Part shown: positions 8,398 to 16,206 of the stretch, one piece after another
Numbering within the stretch: the stretch's first letter is position 1
Layout: every line of letters begins with the position of its first letter
Source: an uncultured Oscillospiraceae bacterium
GTDB taxonomy: Bacteria > Bacillota > Clostridia > Oscillospirales > Oscillospiraceae
Reading direction: 5' to 3'
NCBI GenBank assembly: GCA_934590355.1
Contig: CAKTOX010000010.1
Coordinates: 1-57,869 of the forward strand
Length of the DNA stretch: 57,869 bases
Notes under the pieces: generated by a model
The model's database searches: none
Told to the model about the DNA's origin: nothing
What the model saw: the letters and a program-made list of their open reading frames with translations, nothing else
Made by a program: the position numbers and the translations under genes

Positions 8398-9585
8398 ATG
8401 TTTGTTTACGCAGATAACGCAGCAACTACCTGTGTCAGCAAGACCGCTCTTGACGCAATGATGCCCTATCTCACCACTCAGTACGGCAACCCCTCGAGCC
8501 TGTACGCATTCGCGCAGGAGGCCAAGGAGGGCCTTGAGGAGGCGAGAAAGACCGTCGCCGATATCATCGGTGCACAGCCGAAGGAAATTTACTTCACCTC
8601 CGGCGGCTCCGAGGCGGATAACCAGGCCATAGTTTCCATGGCAAAGGTCGGCGCCATCAAGGGCAAGAAGCATCTCATTTCCACCAAGTTTGAGCATCAC
8701 GCAGTCCTGCATACCCTCAAGAAGCTCGAAAAAGAGGGCTTTGAGGTCACTCTGCTGGACGTTCACGAGGACGGCGTGGTCCGTCTTGAGGATCTTGAGG
8801 CAGCCGTCCGCGAGGACACCGCACTTGTCACCATCATGTTTGCAAATAACGAGATCGGTACCGTGCAGCCCATCAAGGAGATCGGCGAGTTCTGCCGCGA
8901 GAGAAAGATCCCCTTCCACACCGACGCCGTTCAGGCTGCCGGCCATATGCCCATAAACGTGCAGGAGATGAACATCGACCTGCTCAGTATGTCCGGTCAC
9001 AAGTTCCACGCTCCCAAGGGCGTCGGCGTTCTCTACGCAAAGACCGGTATGCCGCTGTTCAACATCATTGAGGGCGGCGCACAGGAGCGCGGCAAGCGCG
9101 CCGGCACCGAGAATATGCCCGGCATCATGGCTCTGGCTGCGGCTCTCAAGGAGAGCGTTGACCACATGGAGGAGAACACTGCGAAGATAATCCCCATGAG
9201 AGACAAGCTCTTTGCCGAGCTCAGCAAGATCCCCCACTCCAAGATAAACGGCTCTCTTGAGCATCACGTCCCCGGCACGGTCAATATGTGCTTTGAGGGC
9301 ATCGAGGGCGAGAGCCTGCTGCTTCTGCTCGACGCGAAGGGCATCTGCGCGTCCTCCGGCTCTGCCTGCACCTCCGGCTCGCTCGACCCCAGCCACGTGC
9401 TGCTGTCGCTCGGTCTGCCCCACGAGGTCGCTCACGGCTCGCTGCGTCTGTCGATAGGCGAGTATAACACCATGGAGGAGATCGACCACATCATAAAGGT
9501 CGTCCCCGAGGTCGTTTCTTACCTGCGCAGCATCTCCCCGGTATGGGAGGAGCTCGAAAACGGCAGCAAGCCCCATCTCATCTGA
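8398..9585 (+). CDS. nifS: Cysteine desulfurase NifS/IscS-like
   Basis: A 395-residue class V aminotransferase-fold enzyme that uses PLP to take sulfur from cysteine for Fe-S assembly. The PLP lysine is K202 in SMSGHKFHAPKG, and the persulfide cysteine is C324 in SSGSACTSGSLDPSHVLLSLG. EHHAVLHT, NNEIGTVQPI and HTDAVQAAGH are further active-site motifs. Length and the SACTSG loop match the group I NifS/IscS class. It lies 62 bp after iscR and 46 bp before nifU, with its own ribosome binding site GAAAGGAAG. Confidence 0.96.
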   Translation: MFVYADNAATTCVSKTALDAMMPYLTTQYGNPSSLYAFAQEAKEGLEEARKTVADIIGAQPKEIYFTSGGSEADNQAIVSMAKVGAIKGKKHLISTKFEHHAVLHTLKKLEKEGFEVTLLDVHEDGVVRLEDLEAAVREDTALVTIMFANNEIGTVQPIKEIGEFCRERKIPFHTDAVQAAGHMPINVQEMNIDLLSMSGHKFHAPKGVGVLYAKTGMPLFNIIEGGAQERGKRAGTENMPGIMALAAALKESVDHMEENTAKIIPMRDKLFAELSKIPHSKINGSLEHHVPGTVNMCFEGIEGESLLLLLDAKGICASSGSACTSGSLDPSHVLLSLGLPHEVAHGSLRLSIGEYNTMEEIDHIIKVVPEVVSYLRSISPVWEELENGSKPHLI

Positions 9586-9631
9586 TAAATAACACTCACG
9601 ATCTGATCGATAATACAGGAGGAACTTAATT

Positions 9632-10066
9632 ATGGCACTTTATAGTGATAAGGTAATGGATCATTTTCAGAATCCCCGCAACGTCGGCAAGATGGACGAT
9701 GCAGACGGCGTAGGTGAAGTCGGCAACGCAAAATGCGGCGACATCATGAAGATGTACATCAAGGTCAAGGACGGCATCATCACCGACTGCAAGTTCAACA
9801 CCTTCGGCTGCGGCAGCGCCATCGCGACCAGCTCCATGGCGACCGAGCTCATCAAGGGCAAGAAGGTCGAGGAGGCACTTGAGCTGTCCAACAAGGCCGT
9901 CGTCGAGGCTCTTGACGGTCTGCCCGCGCACAAGATCCACTGCTCCGTCCTCGCCGAGGAGGCAGTTGCCGCCGCCGTTAAGGATTACTACGATCGCAAC
10001 GGCATCGCATACGACCCCGAGCTGTTCAGTCACAAGATCCACGACTGCGAGCACTGCGCAGAGTAA
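9632..10066 (+). CDS. nifU: Fe-S scaffold protein NifU/IscU
   Basis: A 144-residue U-type scaffold that receives sulfur from the desulfurase next door and builds Fe-S clusters. The three cluster cysteines are C35 (NAKCGD), C60 (FGCGSA) and C104 (KIHCSV), and D37 is present. The LPAHKIHCS segment matches the IscU region normally bound by HscA (LPPVK in E. coli), here altered as usual in clostridia that lack HscA/HscB. A short C-terminal HDCEHC tail adds two cysteines. GGAGGAAC lies at the proper distance upstream. Ended by the terminator at 10077-10108. Confidence 0.95.
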   Translation: MALYSDKVMDHFQNPRNVGKMDDADGVGEVGNAKCGDIMKMYIKVKDGIITDCKFNTFGCGSAIATSSMATELIKGKKVEEALELSNKAVVEALDGLPAHKIHCSVLAEEAVAAAVKDYYDRNGIAYDPELFSHKIHDCEHCAE

Positions 10067-10076
10067 TTTAAACGCA

Positions 10077-10108
10077 ACAAAAAAGACACCCGATCGGGTG
10101 TCTTTTTT
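10077..10108 (+). terminator. nifU terminator, first copy of a 32-bp duplicated hairpin
   Basis: Perfect stem GACACCCGATCGGGTGTC with flanking A and T runs. An identical 32-bp sequence recurs at 10405-10436 in the same orientation (the sequence is also palindromic). Confidence 0.93.
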
Positions 10109-10404
10109 ACAGCGTGTCGAAAAAGTCTGTGACTTTTTGCACGCTGTAAAAAACGCCACATTTTTTGTGAAGTTTACGCTTCACGAAAAATCTCGCTTCG
10201 CTCGTCAAAAAGCCTGATAGCACAGGCGTTTTTGATGGCTATAATCCAACTTGAGGAGGGTCTTTTCTCGCTGCGGCTCGGTCACGGCGCGGCTCTGACA
10301 TGCCCCCGGCATGTCATTCACTCCCGCGCCGCCGCTTCGCTACCCCTCAAACTCCCCCGCTGCGCGGTTGTCTTTCCTCAGCAGCATGGGTTTTTGATGG
10401 TCTG
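10109..10404. mobile_element. Intergenic structured element flanked by duplicated terminator (copy A)
   Basis: A 296-bp gene-free segment bracketed by exact 32-bp terminator copies. It is homologous, in opposite orientation, to 15871-16085. Shared exact blocks include GCCACATTTTTTGTGAAG (10155-10172), CTTCACGAAAAATCTC (10179-10194) and TTTTTGATGGCTATAATC (10229-10246). Its right end (about 10358-10404) matches 19881-19932. Internal hairpins include CAGCGTG/CACGCTG, GTGAAG/CTTCAC and GACATGCC/GGCATGTC. No believable ORF is present. The mobile nature is inferred from dispersal and flanking duplication. Confidence 0.6.
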
Positions 10405-10436
10405 ACAAAAAAGACACCCGATCGGGTGTCTTTTTT
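10405..10436. terminator. Second copy of the duplicated hairpin; terminator of the traX-like gene
   Basis: Identical over 32 bp to 10077-10108. On the minus strand it lies directly after the stop of the gene at 10448-11218 and has a T-run on that side, so it can end that transcript. Confidence 0.9.
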
Positions 10437-10447
10437 TGTTGCGGCTT

Positions 10448-11218
10448 TTACATATTCACAAAGGCGAGGATCAAATAGAGTATGAGCATATGCACGGGGT
10501 AGAAGGCATAGCAGACGTACTGGAACGGCTTACTGTGGTAGCCCTGACGCCCGCGGTAGAGCCAAATGGGGAGGAGCGCGAACAGTGCAAAGCCCTGCTG
10601 GCAGACCTCAAGGTCCATGCCGAAAAGGGTGATGGGGTACATGAGCCCGCCGAGGATCCGGACGTTTACGTAGTAAAGCGCGGCGAGCTGACCGAGGATG
10701 CACCACCACTTGCGGCCGCGGAAGAAGTAGAATACGAACACGGTCAGGATGCCCGCACCGTAGTAATCGACCATGCCCAGAGTGCCGACAACCATACCGG
10801 CGGCAACGATGAGCACGCACACGAGGATGTACAGCCACAGCTTCTGCTTTTTGCGCACGGTCTCCATGAGACGGATGCCCAAAAGACCGAGCAGCAGCGT
10901 CCAAATCACGTTCTGATGCACGGGGTAGAACCACGTTCCGCCGTACATGAGGTCAAACGGTATCTCCGAGATGACCGCGAACAGCAGCATTCTCAGCGCG
11001 TATTTTTTGAAGTTGCGGGTGTGGAAATAGCCCTCTACCGCCATAAAGGCGAAGATGGGGAAGGCAATTCTGCCGAGGCAGGTGAGCCAGTCCTGAGCGG
11101 GAAGAAGGGTCGCCCAAAGGTGATCCATGAGCATGAGGACCATGGCGATGATGTGAAGCGCAGCCGAGCTCAGGTCGAAGCGCTTTGCGGGGGTGAGGTC
11201 AGTGCCGGTGTTTAGCAT
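10448..11218 (-). CDS. TraX-family membrane protein
   Basis: A 256-residue polytopic membrane protein with about 8 hydrophobic segments. LDHLWA-like LMDHLWATLLP, GRIAFPIFAFMAVEGYFHTRN and the C-terminal YAFYPVHMLIL are signatures of the TraX family, named after the F-plasmid pilin N-acetylase and related to acyltransferase-3 proteins. Chromosomal clostridial copies are common without any conjugation genes, and none are seen here. They probably acetylate a cell-envelope or exported molecule. GGAGCAAC precedes the ATG. It is a lone gene, separated from the deacetylase at 11246 by 27 bp and possibly co-transcribed with it. Confidence 0.85.
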   Translation of the reverse strand: MLNTGTDLTPAKRFDLSSAALHIIAMVLMLMDHLWATLLPAQDWLTCLGRIAFPIFAFMAVEGYFHTRNFKKYALRMLLFAVISEIPFDLMYGGTWFYPVHQNVIWTLLLGLLGIRLMETVRKKQKLWLYILVCVLIVAAGMVVGTLGMVDYYGAGILTVFVFYFFRGRKWWCILGQLAALYYVNVRILGGLMYPITLFGMDLEVCQQGFALFALLPIWLYRGRQGYHSKPFQYVCYAFYPVHMLILYLILAFVNM

Positions 11219-11245
11219 TCAGTTGCTCCTTTAATGTTGAAATTC

Positions 11246-12010
11246 TTATTTCCCTGCCTCGGGCAGGCAGTGCATTCGAAGCGTGTCGAGCACTCTGAAG
11301 CCCTCGGCGTGGAGTGAAAAGCAGCGCAGACCGAAGTCTAACGAGCGCAGCCTTAAATAAAGCATAATTGCCCTTCCCTCGGCGCTGCCGTCGGGAAACT
11401 GGCTTTTGTGGCAGGAGAATATTGCGTCGAGCTGTCGCCTGAGAAGCTCGTGCGAGGTACGCACATAGCGGTTGGGTGAGGCGGTCATATAATACGCGAT
11501 CGCCTTCACGGGAGCCGTGTCTGCGCCGTAGCGTTCGGCTATTCCGGCGTAGGGCGCGAGGAAGGCAAGCTCCGAGGCTGCCGCGCCGACGTTGAGATGG
11601 TCGGAGTGGCACTCGCTTTTTACGCAGTGGTCGGGGCAGAAAATGACATCGGGTTTAAATTTGCCCACGACACGCGCGACTTCCTCTCGCAGCTTCGCGG
11701 TATCGTAAAATCCGCCGTCGCAGAAGGACAGAAAGCGGACGTCGTGAACTCCGAGCGCCGCCGCGGAGGCTTCCGCCTCGGCTCGGCGAATGGGTATAAG
11801 CTCCTCCGGCGGCACCGTGGCAGAGCCGTATCTGCCGTCGGTGCAGCATAAAAACGCGATCTCCTTGCCCGCCTGCGCGAGCTTTGCCGCCGCTGCGCCC
11901 GCGCCTATCTCGATATCGTCCGGATGCGGGCCTATGAAAAGATAGCGCTCGTAGCTCTCAAGCTGCGGGATGGGCGCGGCAAAATTTATCGCAAGCCTTG
12001 TGATGCTCAT
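11246..12010 (-). CDS. PIG-L family N-deacetylase (LmbE-like)
   Basis: A 254-residue zinc-dependent deacetylase of the PIG-L/LmbE family. The zinc/catalytic motif is HPDDIEIGAGA, and the second zinc motif is ECHSDHLNVG. The frame opens at 12037, but the ATG at 12010 overlaps the TGA of the upstream symporter (ATGA, 12010-12007) and gives MSITRLAINFA, so translational coupling supports this start. Members remove acetyl groups from N-acetyl sugars. With a GPH-type sugar symporter directly upstream, an imported N-acetylated glycoside is a plausible substrate (inference). Confidence 0.87.
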   Translation of the reverse strand: MSITRLAINFAAPIPQLESYERYLFIGPHPDDIEIGAGAAAAKLAQAGKEIAFLCCTDGRYGSATVPPEELIPIRRAEAEASAAALGVHDVRFLSFCDGGFYDTAKLREEVARVVGKFKPDVIFCPDHCVKSECHSDHLNVGAAASELAFLAPYAGIAERYGADTAPVKAIAYYMTASPNRYVRTSHELLRRQLDAIFSCHKSQFPDGSAEGRAIMLYLRLRSLDFGLRCFSLHAEGFRVLDTLRMHCLPEAGK

Positions 12011-13473
12011 GCTTTTCTCTCCGCTATCTCGCGGCAAATGCGGTCGTATTCATCCTCGTCGAGCTTATAGTGCTTCTTGTACATGAAATAGCTCAGAAGC
12101 ATGAGCACGCAGGGGATTATGACCATGCACAGCAGCAGCGCCGTGGTCTTGCCCGGCTCTATGCCGCGGATGACGCTGTCAATGGCGGCTATTTTGTCCT
12201 GCTCGGTGATGAGCTTTCTCGCGCACCGGTTTTCGAGGTCGGAGATGCTGTTGGTGTACTTGGTAACGCCGAAAACTATGTAGCTGAGGTTCGTGATGAG
12301 AACGATGAGCGCGGAGGACATCTTCGTGAGGAACGGGCGCAGCGAGGTGATTATCGCCTCGTCGCGTTCGCCGGTACGGAACTCGTTATACTCAACGGTG
12401 TTTATGATGGAGATCATCATGACGAGGTAGAAGCCGTACTGGCCGAAGTTTGAGAGCATATAACCTACGACGACGACCCAGAACTTGAGCATCGTCGCGG
12501 GCAGTGCGAGTCCCGCAGCGAGCATGAGCGCGTAGCCGGTCATGGAAATGACGGTGAGAATGCCCATGAGCTTTTTGCGCTTGATATGGCGGGAGATGGC
12601 GGGGTAGAATATCATGAGAAACGCCGTTACGGACATTCCGACGATGTTGAACAGCGAGAACAGCCCGCCCTCGTAGCCGAAGTCGAAGTAAATATAGGTC
12701 GAGCCTATGCCGCCGACGATGAGACCGTTGCCGACCTGCTGAATGAGGAAAATGAGGCTTATCCAAAGAAGCTGATCGTTGCCGGTGATGGTCGTACATA
12801 TCTTTTTGAAGCTGATGGGCGGCGCGTCGGTGTAATCGCGTCTTTCGCGCACTCCGAAAACGGTGAAGCAGAGAAACAGCGGCGCTATGATGCAAACGAT
12901 GAGCGCGATGCGTCCGTATGCGACGGTCGTGCTGCCGCCCAGCGCCATATCGCCGACCGTGAACATCGGGATGAGCACGCTTGCAAGAGTGCCGCCGATG
13001 CCGGCAAAGAGGGTCGCGCGCGAGGCAAACTGGTTTCTCGCGTTGGGGTCTGTCGAGAGAGCGGGCACCATGCCCCAGTAGGAAATATCATGCATTGTGT
13101 AGGTTATTGAGTACATGAAGTAGATGATGCCGAAGAACCACACAAAGTTCCATCCCTGAAGATCGGTGTTGAAGGCAAGATACACGACAACGCAGGTCGA
13201 GAGCATACCGATGACGAGCCATGGCTTGAATTTGCCCCATTTCGTGCGCGTGCGCTCTATGATGTTGCCCATGACGGGGTCGTTGAGCGCGTCAAATATT
13301 CTCGCGGCAACAACAATGGCGGTTATCGCGCCGAACTGCGCGTTCGTGAGGCTGCGCGTAAAGAGCACGAAGGTTATGATGCAGCTTGTGAACAGATAAT
13401 ACATCATGTCCCTGCCGACCGTGCCGAGCGGGAACATTATGAGATTTTTCTTCCTCTGCTTTAAGTCTTCCAT
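12007..13473 (-). CDS. GPH-family sugar:cation symporter (MFS)
   Basis: A 488-residue transporter of the glycoside-pentoside-hexuronide family. Near the N-terminus is FDALNDPVMGNIIERTRTKWGKFKPW, with the family's acidic NDP motif and WGKFKPW loop; it has about 12 membrane segments. The frame opens at 13494, but GGAG placed six bases before the ATG at 13473 makes MEDLKQRKKNLIMFPLGTVG the better start. It is coupled to the PIG-L deacetylase, forming a two- or three-gene minus operon with the TraX-like gene. It probably imports a glycoside with Na+ or H+; the substrate is unknown. Confidence 0.87.
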   Translation of the reverse strand: MEDLKQRKKNLIMFPLGTVGRDMMYYLFTSCIITFVLFTRSLTNAQFGAITAIVVAARIFDALNDPVMGNIIERTRTKWGKFKPWLVIGMLSTCVVVYLAFNTDLQGWNFVWFFGIIYFMYSITYTMHDISYWGMVPALSTDPNARNQFASRATLFAGIGGTLASVLIPMFTVGDMALGGSTTVAYGRIALIVCIIAPLFLCFTVFGVRERRDYTDAPPISFKKICTTITGNDQLLWISLIFLIQQVGNGLIVGGIGSTYIYFDFGYEGGLFSLFNIVGMSVTAFLMIFYPAISRHIKRKKLMGILTVISMTGYALMLAAGLALPATMLKFWVVVVGYMLSNFGQYGFYLVMMISIINTVEYNEFRTGERDEAIITSLRPFLTKMSSALIVLITNLSYIVFGVTKYTNSISDLENRCARKLITEQDKIAAIDSVIRGIEPGKTTALLLCMVIIPCVLMLLSYFMYKKHYKLDEDEYDRICREIAERKA

Positions 13474-13616
13474 GATAAACTCCAATCCGTACATTTTATA
13501 TATACTTTATATATTCTATCAGCCGCGACGGCGCTTGGCAATATAAAAAATACCGCGATTGGTGCATCTGCACAAAACAGCCCGCTTAAAACAACTAAAA
13601 ACTTCGAAACTTCGTA

Positions 13617-13645
13617 TTGCGAAAAGAGTCGATTTCGGATAGAAT
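13617..13645 (+). promoter_or_regulatory. xpt promoter
   Basis: TTGCGA (13617-13622), 17 bp, TAGAAT (13640-13645). The expected transcript begins only about 25 bases before the start codon, so there is no room for a riboswitch here. Confidence 0.6.
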
Positions 13646-13677
13646 GAGGTTTATTCACAGAACATGAGGTGGTCAAA

Positions 13678-14253
13678 TTGCAGCAGCTTATAGACAGAAT
13701 TAAACGCGACGGCGTGGTAAAGCCCGGCGGCGTGCTCAAGGTGGACAGCTTTCTCAATCACCAGATCGACCCGAACCTGAGCTATGACATGGCGCAGGAG
13801 ATACACAGACTGTTTAAGGACGAGGGCGTGAACAAGATCCTGACCATTGAGGCGTCCGGCATAGGCATGGCGGTGCTCACGGGGCTTGTGTTTAACTGTC
13901 CGGTCGTTTTCGCCAAAAAGAGCAAGACAATAAATCTCTCCGACGATGTGTACAGCACGACCGTGTATTCCTTCACGCATCAGGTCTCAAAGCAGGTGCT
14001 CGTTTCAAAGCGCTACCTCAACCCCGGCGACAGAGTGCTCATAGTCGATGACTTTCTCGCAAACGGTGCGGCTCTCGAGGGGCTGTGCGATATAGTCGAG
14101 CAGGCGGGAGCGCAGGTAGTCGGCGCTGCAATTGCGATCGAAAAGGCCTTCCAGCCCGGCGGCGACAAGCTGCGCGCAAGGGGTCTGAGGATTGAGTCGC
14201 TGGCTCGCATACAGTCCATGAGCGATGACAGCATTGTTTTCTGCGAGGAGTAA
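13678..14253 (+). CDS. xpt: Xanthine phosphoribosyltransferase
   Basis: A 191-residue purine salvage enzyme that joins xanthine to PRPP to form XMP. The PRPP loop is VLIVDDFLANGAA, and LKVDSFLNHQIDPNLS near the N-terminus and RIESLARIQSM near the C-terminus are Xpt-specific. GTG at 13669 is the outermost start, but AUGAGGUGGU is a ribosome binding site for TTG at 13678; that gives MQQLIDRIKRDGVV, which aligns with the start of B. subtilis Xpt as I remember it. It is followed by a purine riboswitch and a nucleoside transporter, so the region is a purine salvage block. Confidence 0.94.
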   Translation: MQQLIDRIKRDGVVKPGGVLKVDSFLNHQIDPNLSYDMAQEIHRLFKDEGVNKILTIEASGIGMAVLTGLVFNCPVVFAKKSKTINLSDDVYSTTVYSFTHQVSKQVLVSKRYLNPGDRVLIVDDFLANGAALEGLCDIVEQAGAQVVGAAIAIEKAFQPGGDKLRARGLRIESLARIQSMSDDSIVFCEE

Positions 14254-14369
14254 ACCTGCACAAATTCACAGCGCAAAAGATGTGAAACTTGTCTAAAACG
14301 GTGCTTGACATTTTTCGCGGCTCTTGGTATGCTTAATATGTTCCCTGCGTGGGAGCCAAAACAGAATAT

Positions 14370-14438
14370 TTCGATATATAGCAAATGATATGGATTTGAA
14401 GTCTCTACCCGGACGCCGTAAATGACCGGACTATCGAA
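14370..14438 (+). ncRNA. Purine (guanine-class) riboswitch aptamer
   Basis: Consensus parts are in order: P1 TTCGATA/TATCGAA, P2 CAAAT/ATTTG with loop GATATGG, J2/3 AGTCTCTACC, and P3 with loop CCGTAAATG. The GACTAT strand carries a C at the position that pairs with the ligand (C74 in the B. subtilis numbering), so guanine, hypoxanthine or xanthine is expected rather than adenine. One J2/3 base differs from the usual GTTTCTACC (C for U, the flipped-out position). It sits upstream of the nucleoside transporter genes, after xpt. Confidence 0.93.
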
Positions 14439-14488
14439 GTTTTATATAGAGGAAGAAGTGTTATGCTTCTCCCTTGACTTTGGTTTTT

Positions 14489-14528
14489 CGTCGGTCACTT
14501 CATTCCAGTGACCGGCGTTTTTGTTTTG
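14489..14528 (+). terminator. Riboswitch expression-platform terminator
   Basis: CGGTCACT pairs with AGTGACCG, then a T-rich tract (14518-14526). It lies 50 bases after the aptamer and before the lipoprotein gene, so ligand binding should favour termination. Confidence 0.85.
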
Positions 14529-14581
14529 TATCAAAGCCCGCAAGGGTTTTGTAATAGATTTTTTTGGAGGATAACCGAAAG

Positions 14582-15805
14582 ATGATGAAGAAGATTACTG
14601 CACTGCTTCTGGCACTTGCAATGGTGTTCGCACTGTGTGCCTGCGGCAACAACGATGCAAAGGACGACGACAAGAAAGACGACGCCAAGATCAAGGTCGG
14701 ATTCATATTCCTGCACGATGAGAACTCCACCTACGACCTCAACTTCATGAACGCAGCCGAGCAGGCTTGCAAGGACCTCGGCCTCGACGAGAGCCAGTAC
14801 GTTTTCAAGAAGAACGTTCCCGAGGACCAGAAGTGCTACGACGCAGCCGCTGAGCTGGTCGAGGAAGGCTGCAACATCATTTTCGCCGACAGCTTCGGCC
14901 ATGAGCCGTTCATAATCGAGGCAGCCAAGGAGTTCACCGACGTTCAGTTCTGCCACTCCACCGGCACCCTCGCACACACCGAAGGTCTTGCTAACTACCA
15001 CAACGCATTCGCTTCCATCTACGAAGGCCGCTACCTCGCAGGTATCGCAGCCGGCCTCAAGCTCAACGAGATGATCGAGAACGGTGACATCACCGCTGAC
15101 GAGGCAAAGATGGGCTATGTCGGCGCATTCACCTACGCAGAAGTCGTCTCCGGTTACACCTCTTTCTTCCTCGGCGCTCGCTCCGTCTGCCCCAGCGTTA
15201 CCATGGACGTAACCTTCACCGGTTCCTGGTACGATGAGACCGCAGAGAAGGAAGCAGCCAACAAGCTCATCAAGGGCGGCTGCAAGCTCATCAGCCAGCA
15301 CGCTGACTCCATGGGCGCTCCCTCCGCTTGCGAGAAGGCCGGCGTTCCCAACGTTTCCTACAACGGCAGCACCATCAGCGCTTGCCCCAACACCTTTATC
15401 GTTTCCTCCCGCATTGACTGGGCTCCCTACTACGAGTACGCAATCAAGGCTCTCATGAACGGCACCGCGATCGACGCCGACTGGACCGGCAGCCTCGCAA
15501 CCGGCTCCGTCGTTCTGACCGACGTTAACGAGGCGGTCGCGGCAGAGGGCACCGCCGAGGCAATTGCCGCAGCAAAGGCAAAGCTCGAGGACGGCAGCCT
15601 GAAGGTCTTCGACATCACCACCTTTACCGTCGAGGGCAAGCAGCTTGACAGCTACATGGCAGACGTCGACACCGATAAGGACTACACCCCCGACACCGAG
15701 GTCGTTAAGGACGGCGCATTCCTCGAGTCCACCTTCCGCTCCGCTCCTTACTTCGCCGTACAGATCGACGGCATCAACCTCCTCGACACCAACTTCGGCA
15801 GCTGA
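14582..15805 (+). CDS. BMP-family nucleoside-binding lipoprotein of ABC transporter
   Basis: A 407-residue lipoprotein of the basic membrane protein (BMP/PnrA/TmpC) family, the extracellular binding component of nucleoside ABC importers. GGAGG at 14566-14570 supports ATG 14582; the signal is MMKKITALLLALAMVFALCAC with C21 lipidated, followed by an Asp/Lys-rich linker. VGFIFLHDENSTYDLNFMNAAE and the EGRYLAGIAAGL segment are family-typical. It is preceded by a purine riboswitch and followed, after the element at 15871-16085, by the matching ATPase and permeases. Likely ligand: purine nucleosides. Confidence 0.92.
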   Translation: MMKKITALLLALAMVFALCACGNNDAKDDDKKDDAKIKVGFIFLHDENSTYDLNFMNAAEQACKDLGLDESQYVFKKNVPEDQKCYDAAAELVEEGCNIIFADSFGHEPFIIEAAKEFTDVQFCHSTGTLAHTEGLANYHNAFASIYEGRYLAGIAAGLKLNEMIENGDITADEAKMGYVGAFTYAEVVSGYTSFFLGARSVCPSVTMDVTFTGSWYDETAEKEAANKLIKGGCKLISQHADSMGAPSACEKAGVPNVSYNGSTISACPNTFIVSSRIDWAPYYEYAIKALMNGTAIDADWTGSLATGSVVLTDVNEAVAAEGTAEAIAAAKAKLEDGSLKVFDITTFTVEGKQLDSYMADVDTDKDYTPDTEVVKDGAFLESTFRSAPYFAVQIDGINLLDTNFGS

Positions 15806-15835
15806 TAACCCCATAATCTAAAGCTTAGTAATTGT

Positions 15836-15870
15836 AAAAGGAAGCTCCGCGCAAACGGAGCTTCCTTTAG
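15836..15870 (+). terminator. Hairpin after BMP gene, first copy of a 35-bp duplication
   Basis: GGAAGCTCCG-CGCAAA-CGGAGCTTCC stem followed by TTTAG. It is repeated exactly, 35 bp, at 16086-16120. It probably lowers transcription from the lipoprotein gene into the ATPase and permease genes. Confidence 0.8.
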
Positions 15871-16085
15871 AACCTATAAGGGCTCTATGCTGCCGAGTTT
15901 GTATTTCCGCGCAGCAGGGGAGCGGGAGGGGGCAAAGGCCCCGCTCGCATATGATTATAGCCATCAAAAATGTCCGCAGGACTTTTTGACGAACGCAGTG
16001 AGATTTTTCGTGAAGCATAAGCTTCACAAAAAATGTGGCGTGACTTTTCAGCTTGCAAAAAAGCCACCGCATTTTTTGCAAACTG
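15871..16085. mobile_element. Intergenic structured element flanked by duplicated hairpin (copy B)
   Basis: A 215-bp gene-free segment between exact 35-bp hairpin copies. Its reverse complement aligns with 10109-10404 through most of its length: exact blocks at 16022-16039, 16000-16015 and 15953-15970 match 10155-10172, 10179-10194 and 10229-10246. The opposite end (TGCTGCGCGG and CGGCAGCATAG on the minus strand, about 15871-15920) matches the right end of copy A. It separates the lipoprotein gene from the rest of its transporter. Confidence 0.6.
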
Positions 16086-16120
16086 AAAAGGAAGCTCCGC
16101 GCAAACGGAGCTTCCTTTAG
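16086..16120 (+). repeat. Second copy of the 35-bp hairpin
   Basis: Exact direct copy of 15836-15870. It lies 86 bp before the ATPase start, so the transporter genes must be read through two hairpins or from an unseen promoter. No clear promoter was found at 16121-16206. Confidence 0.85.
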
Positions 16121-16206
16121 CCAACTTATTCGGCTGTACAGGAAAGAGCATGAAGCGCTTCGCGCTTTTTCCTGCGCTGCCACTATTACACATCGGGAGT
16201 GAAGAG

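Noticed and set aside
10109..10404. Classical insertion sequence or simple MITE
   Set aside because: No transposase, no clear terminal inverted repeats, and the flanking duplication is 32-35 bp and equals the host terminator, unlike the short target duplications of usual IS elements.
10448..11218. Conjugative element marked by traX
   Set aside because: No other conjugation, relaxase or integrase gene lies nearby; lone chromosomal TraX-like genes are common in clostridia.
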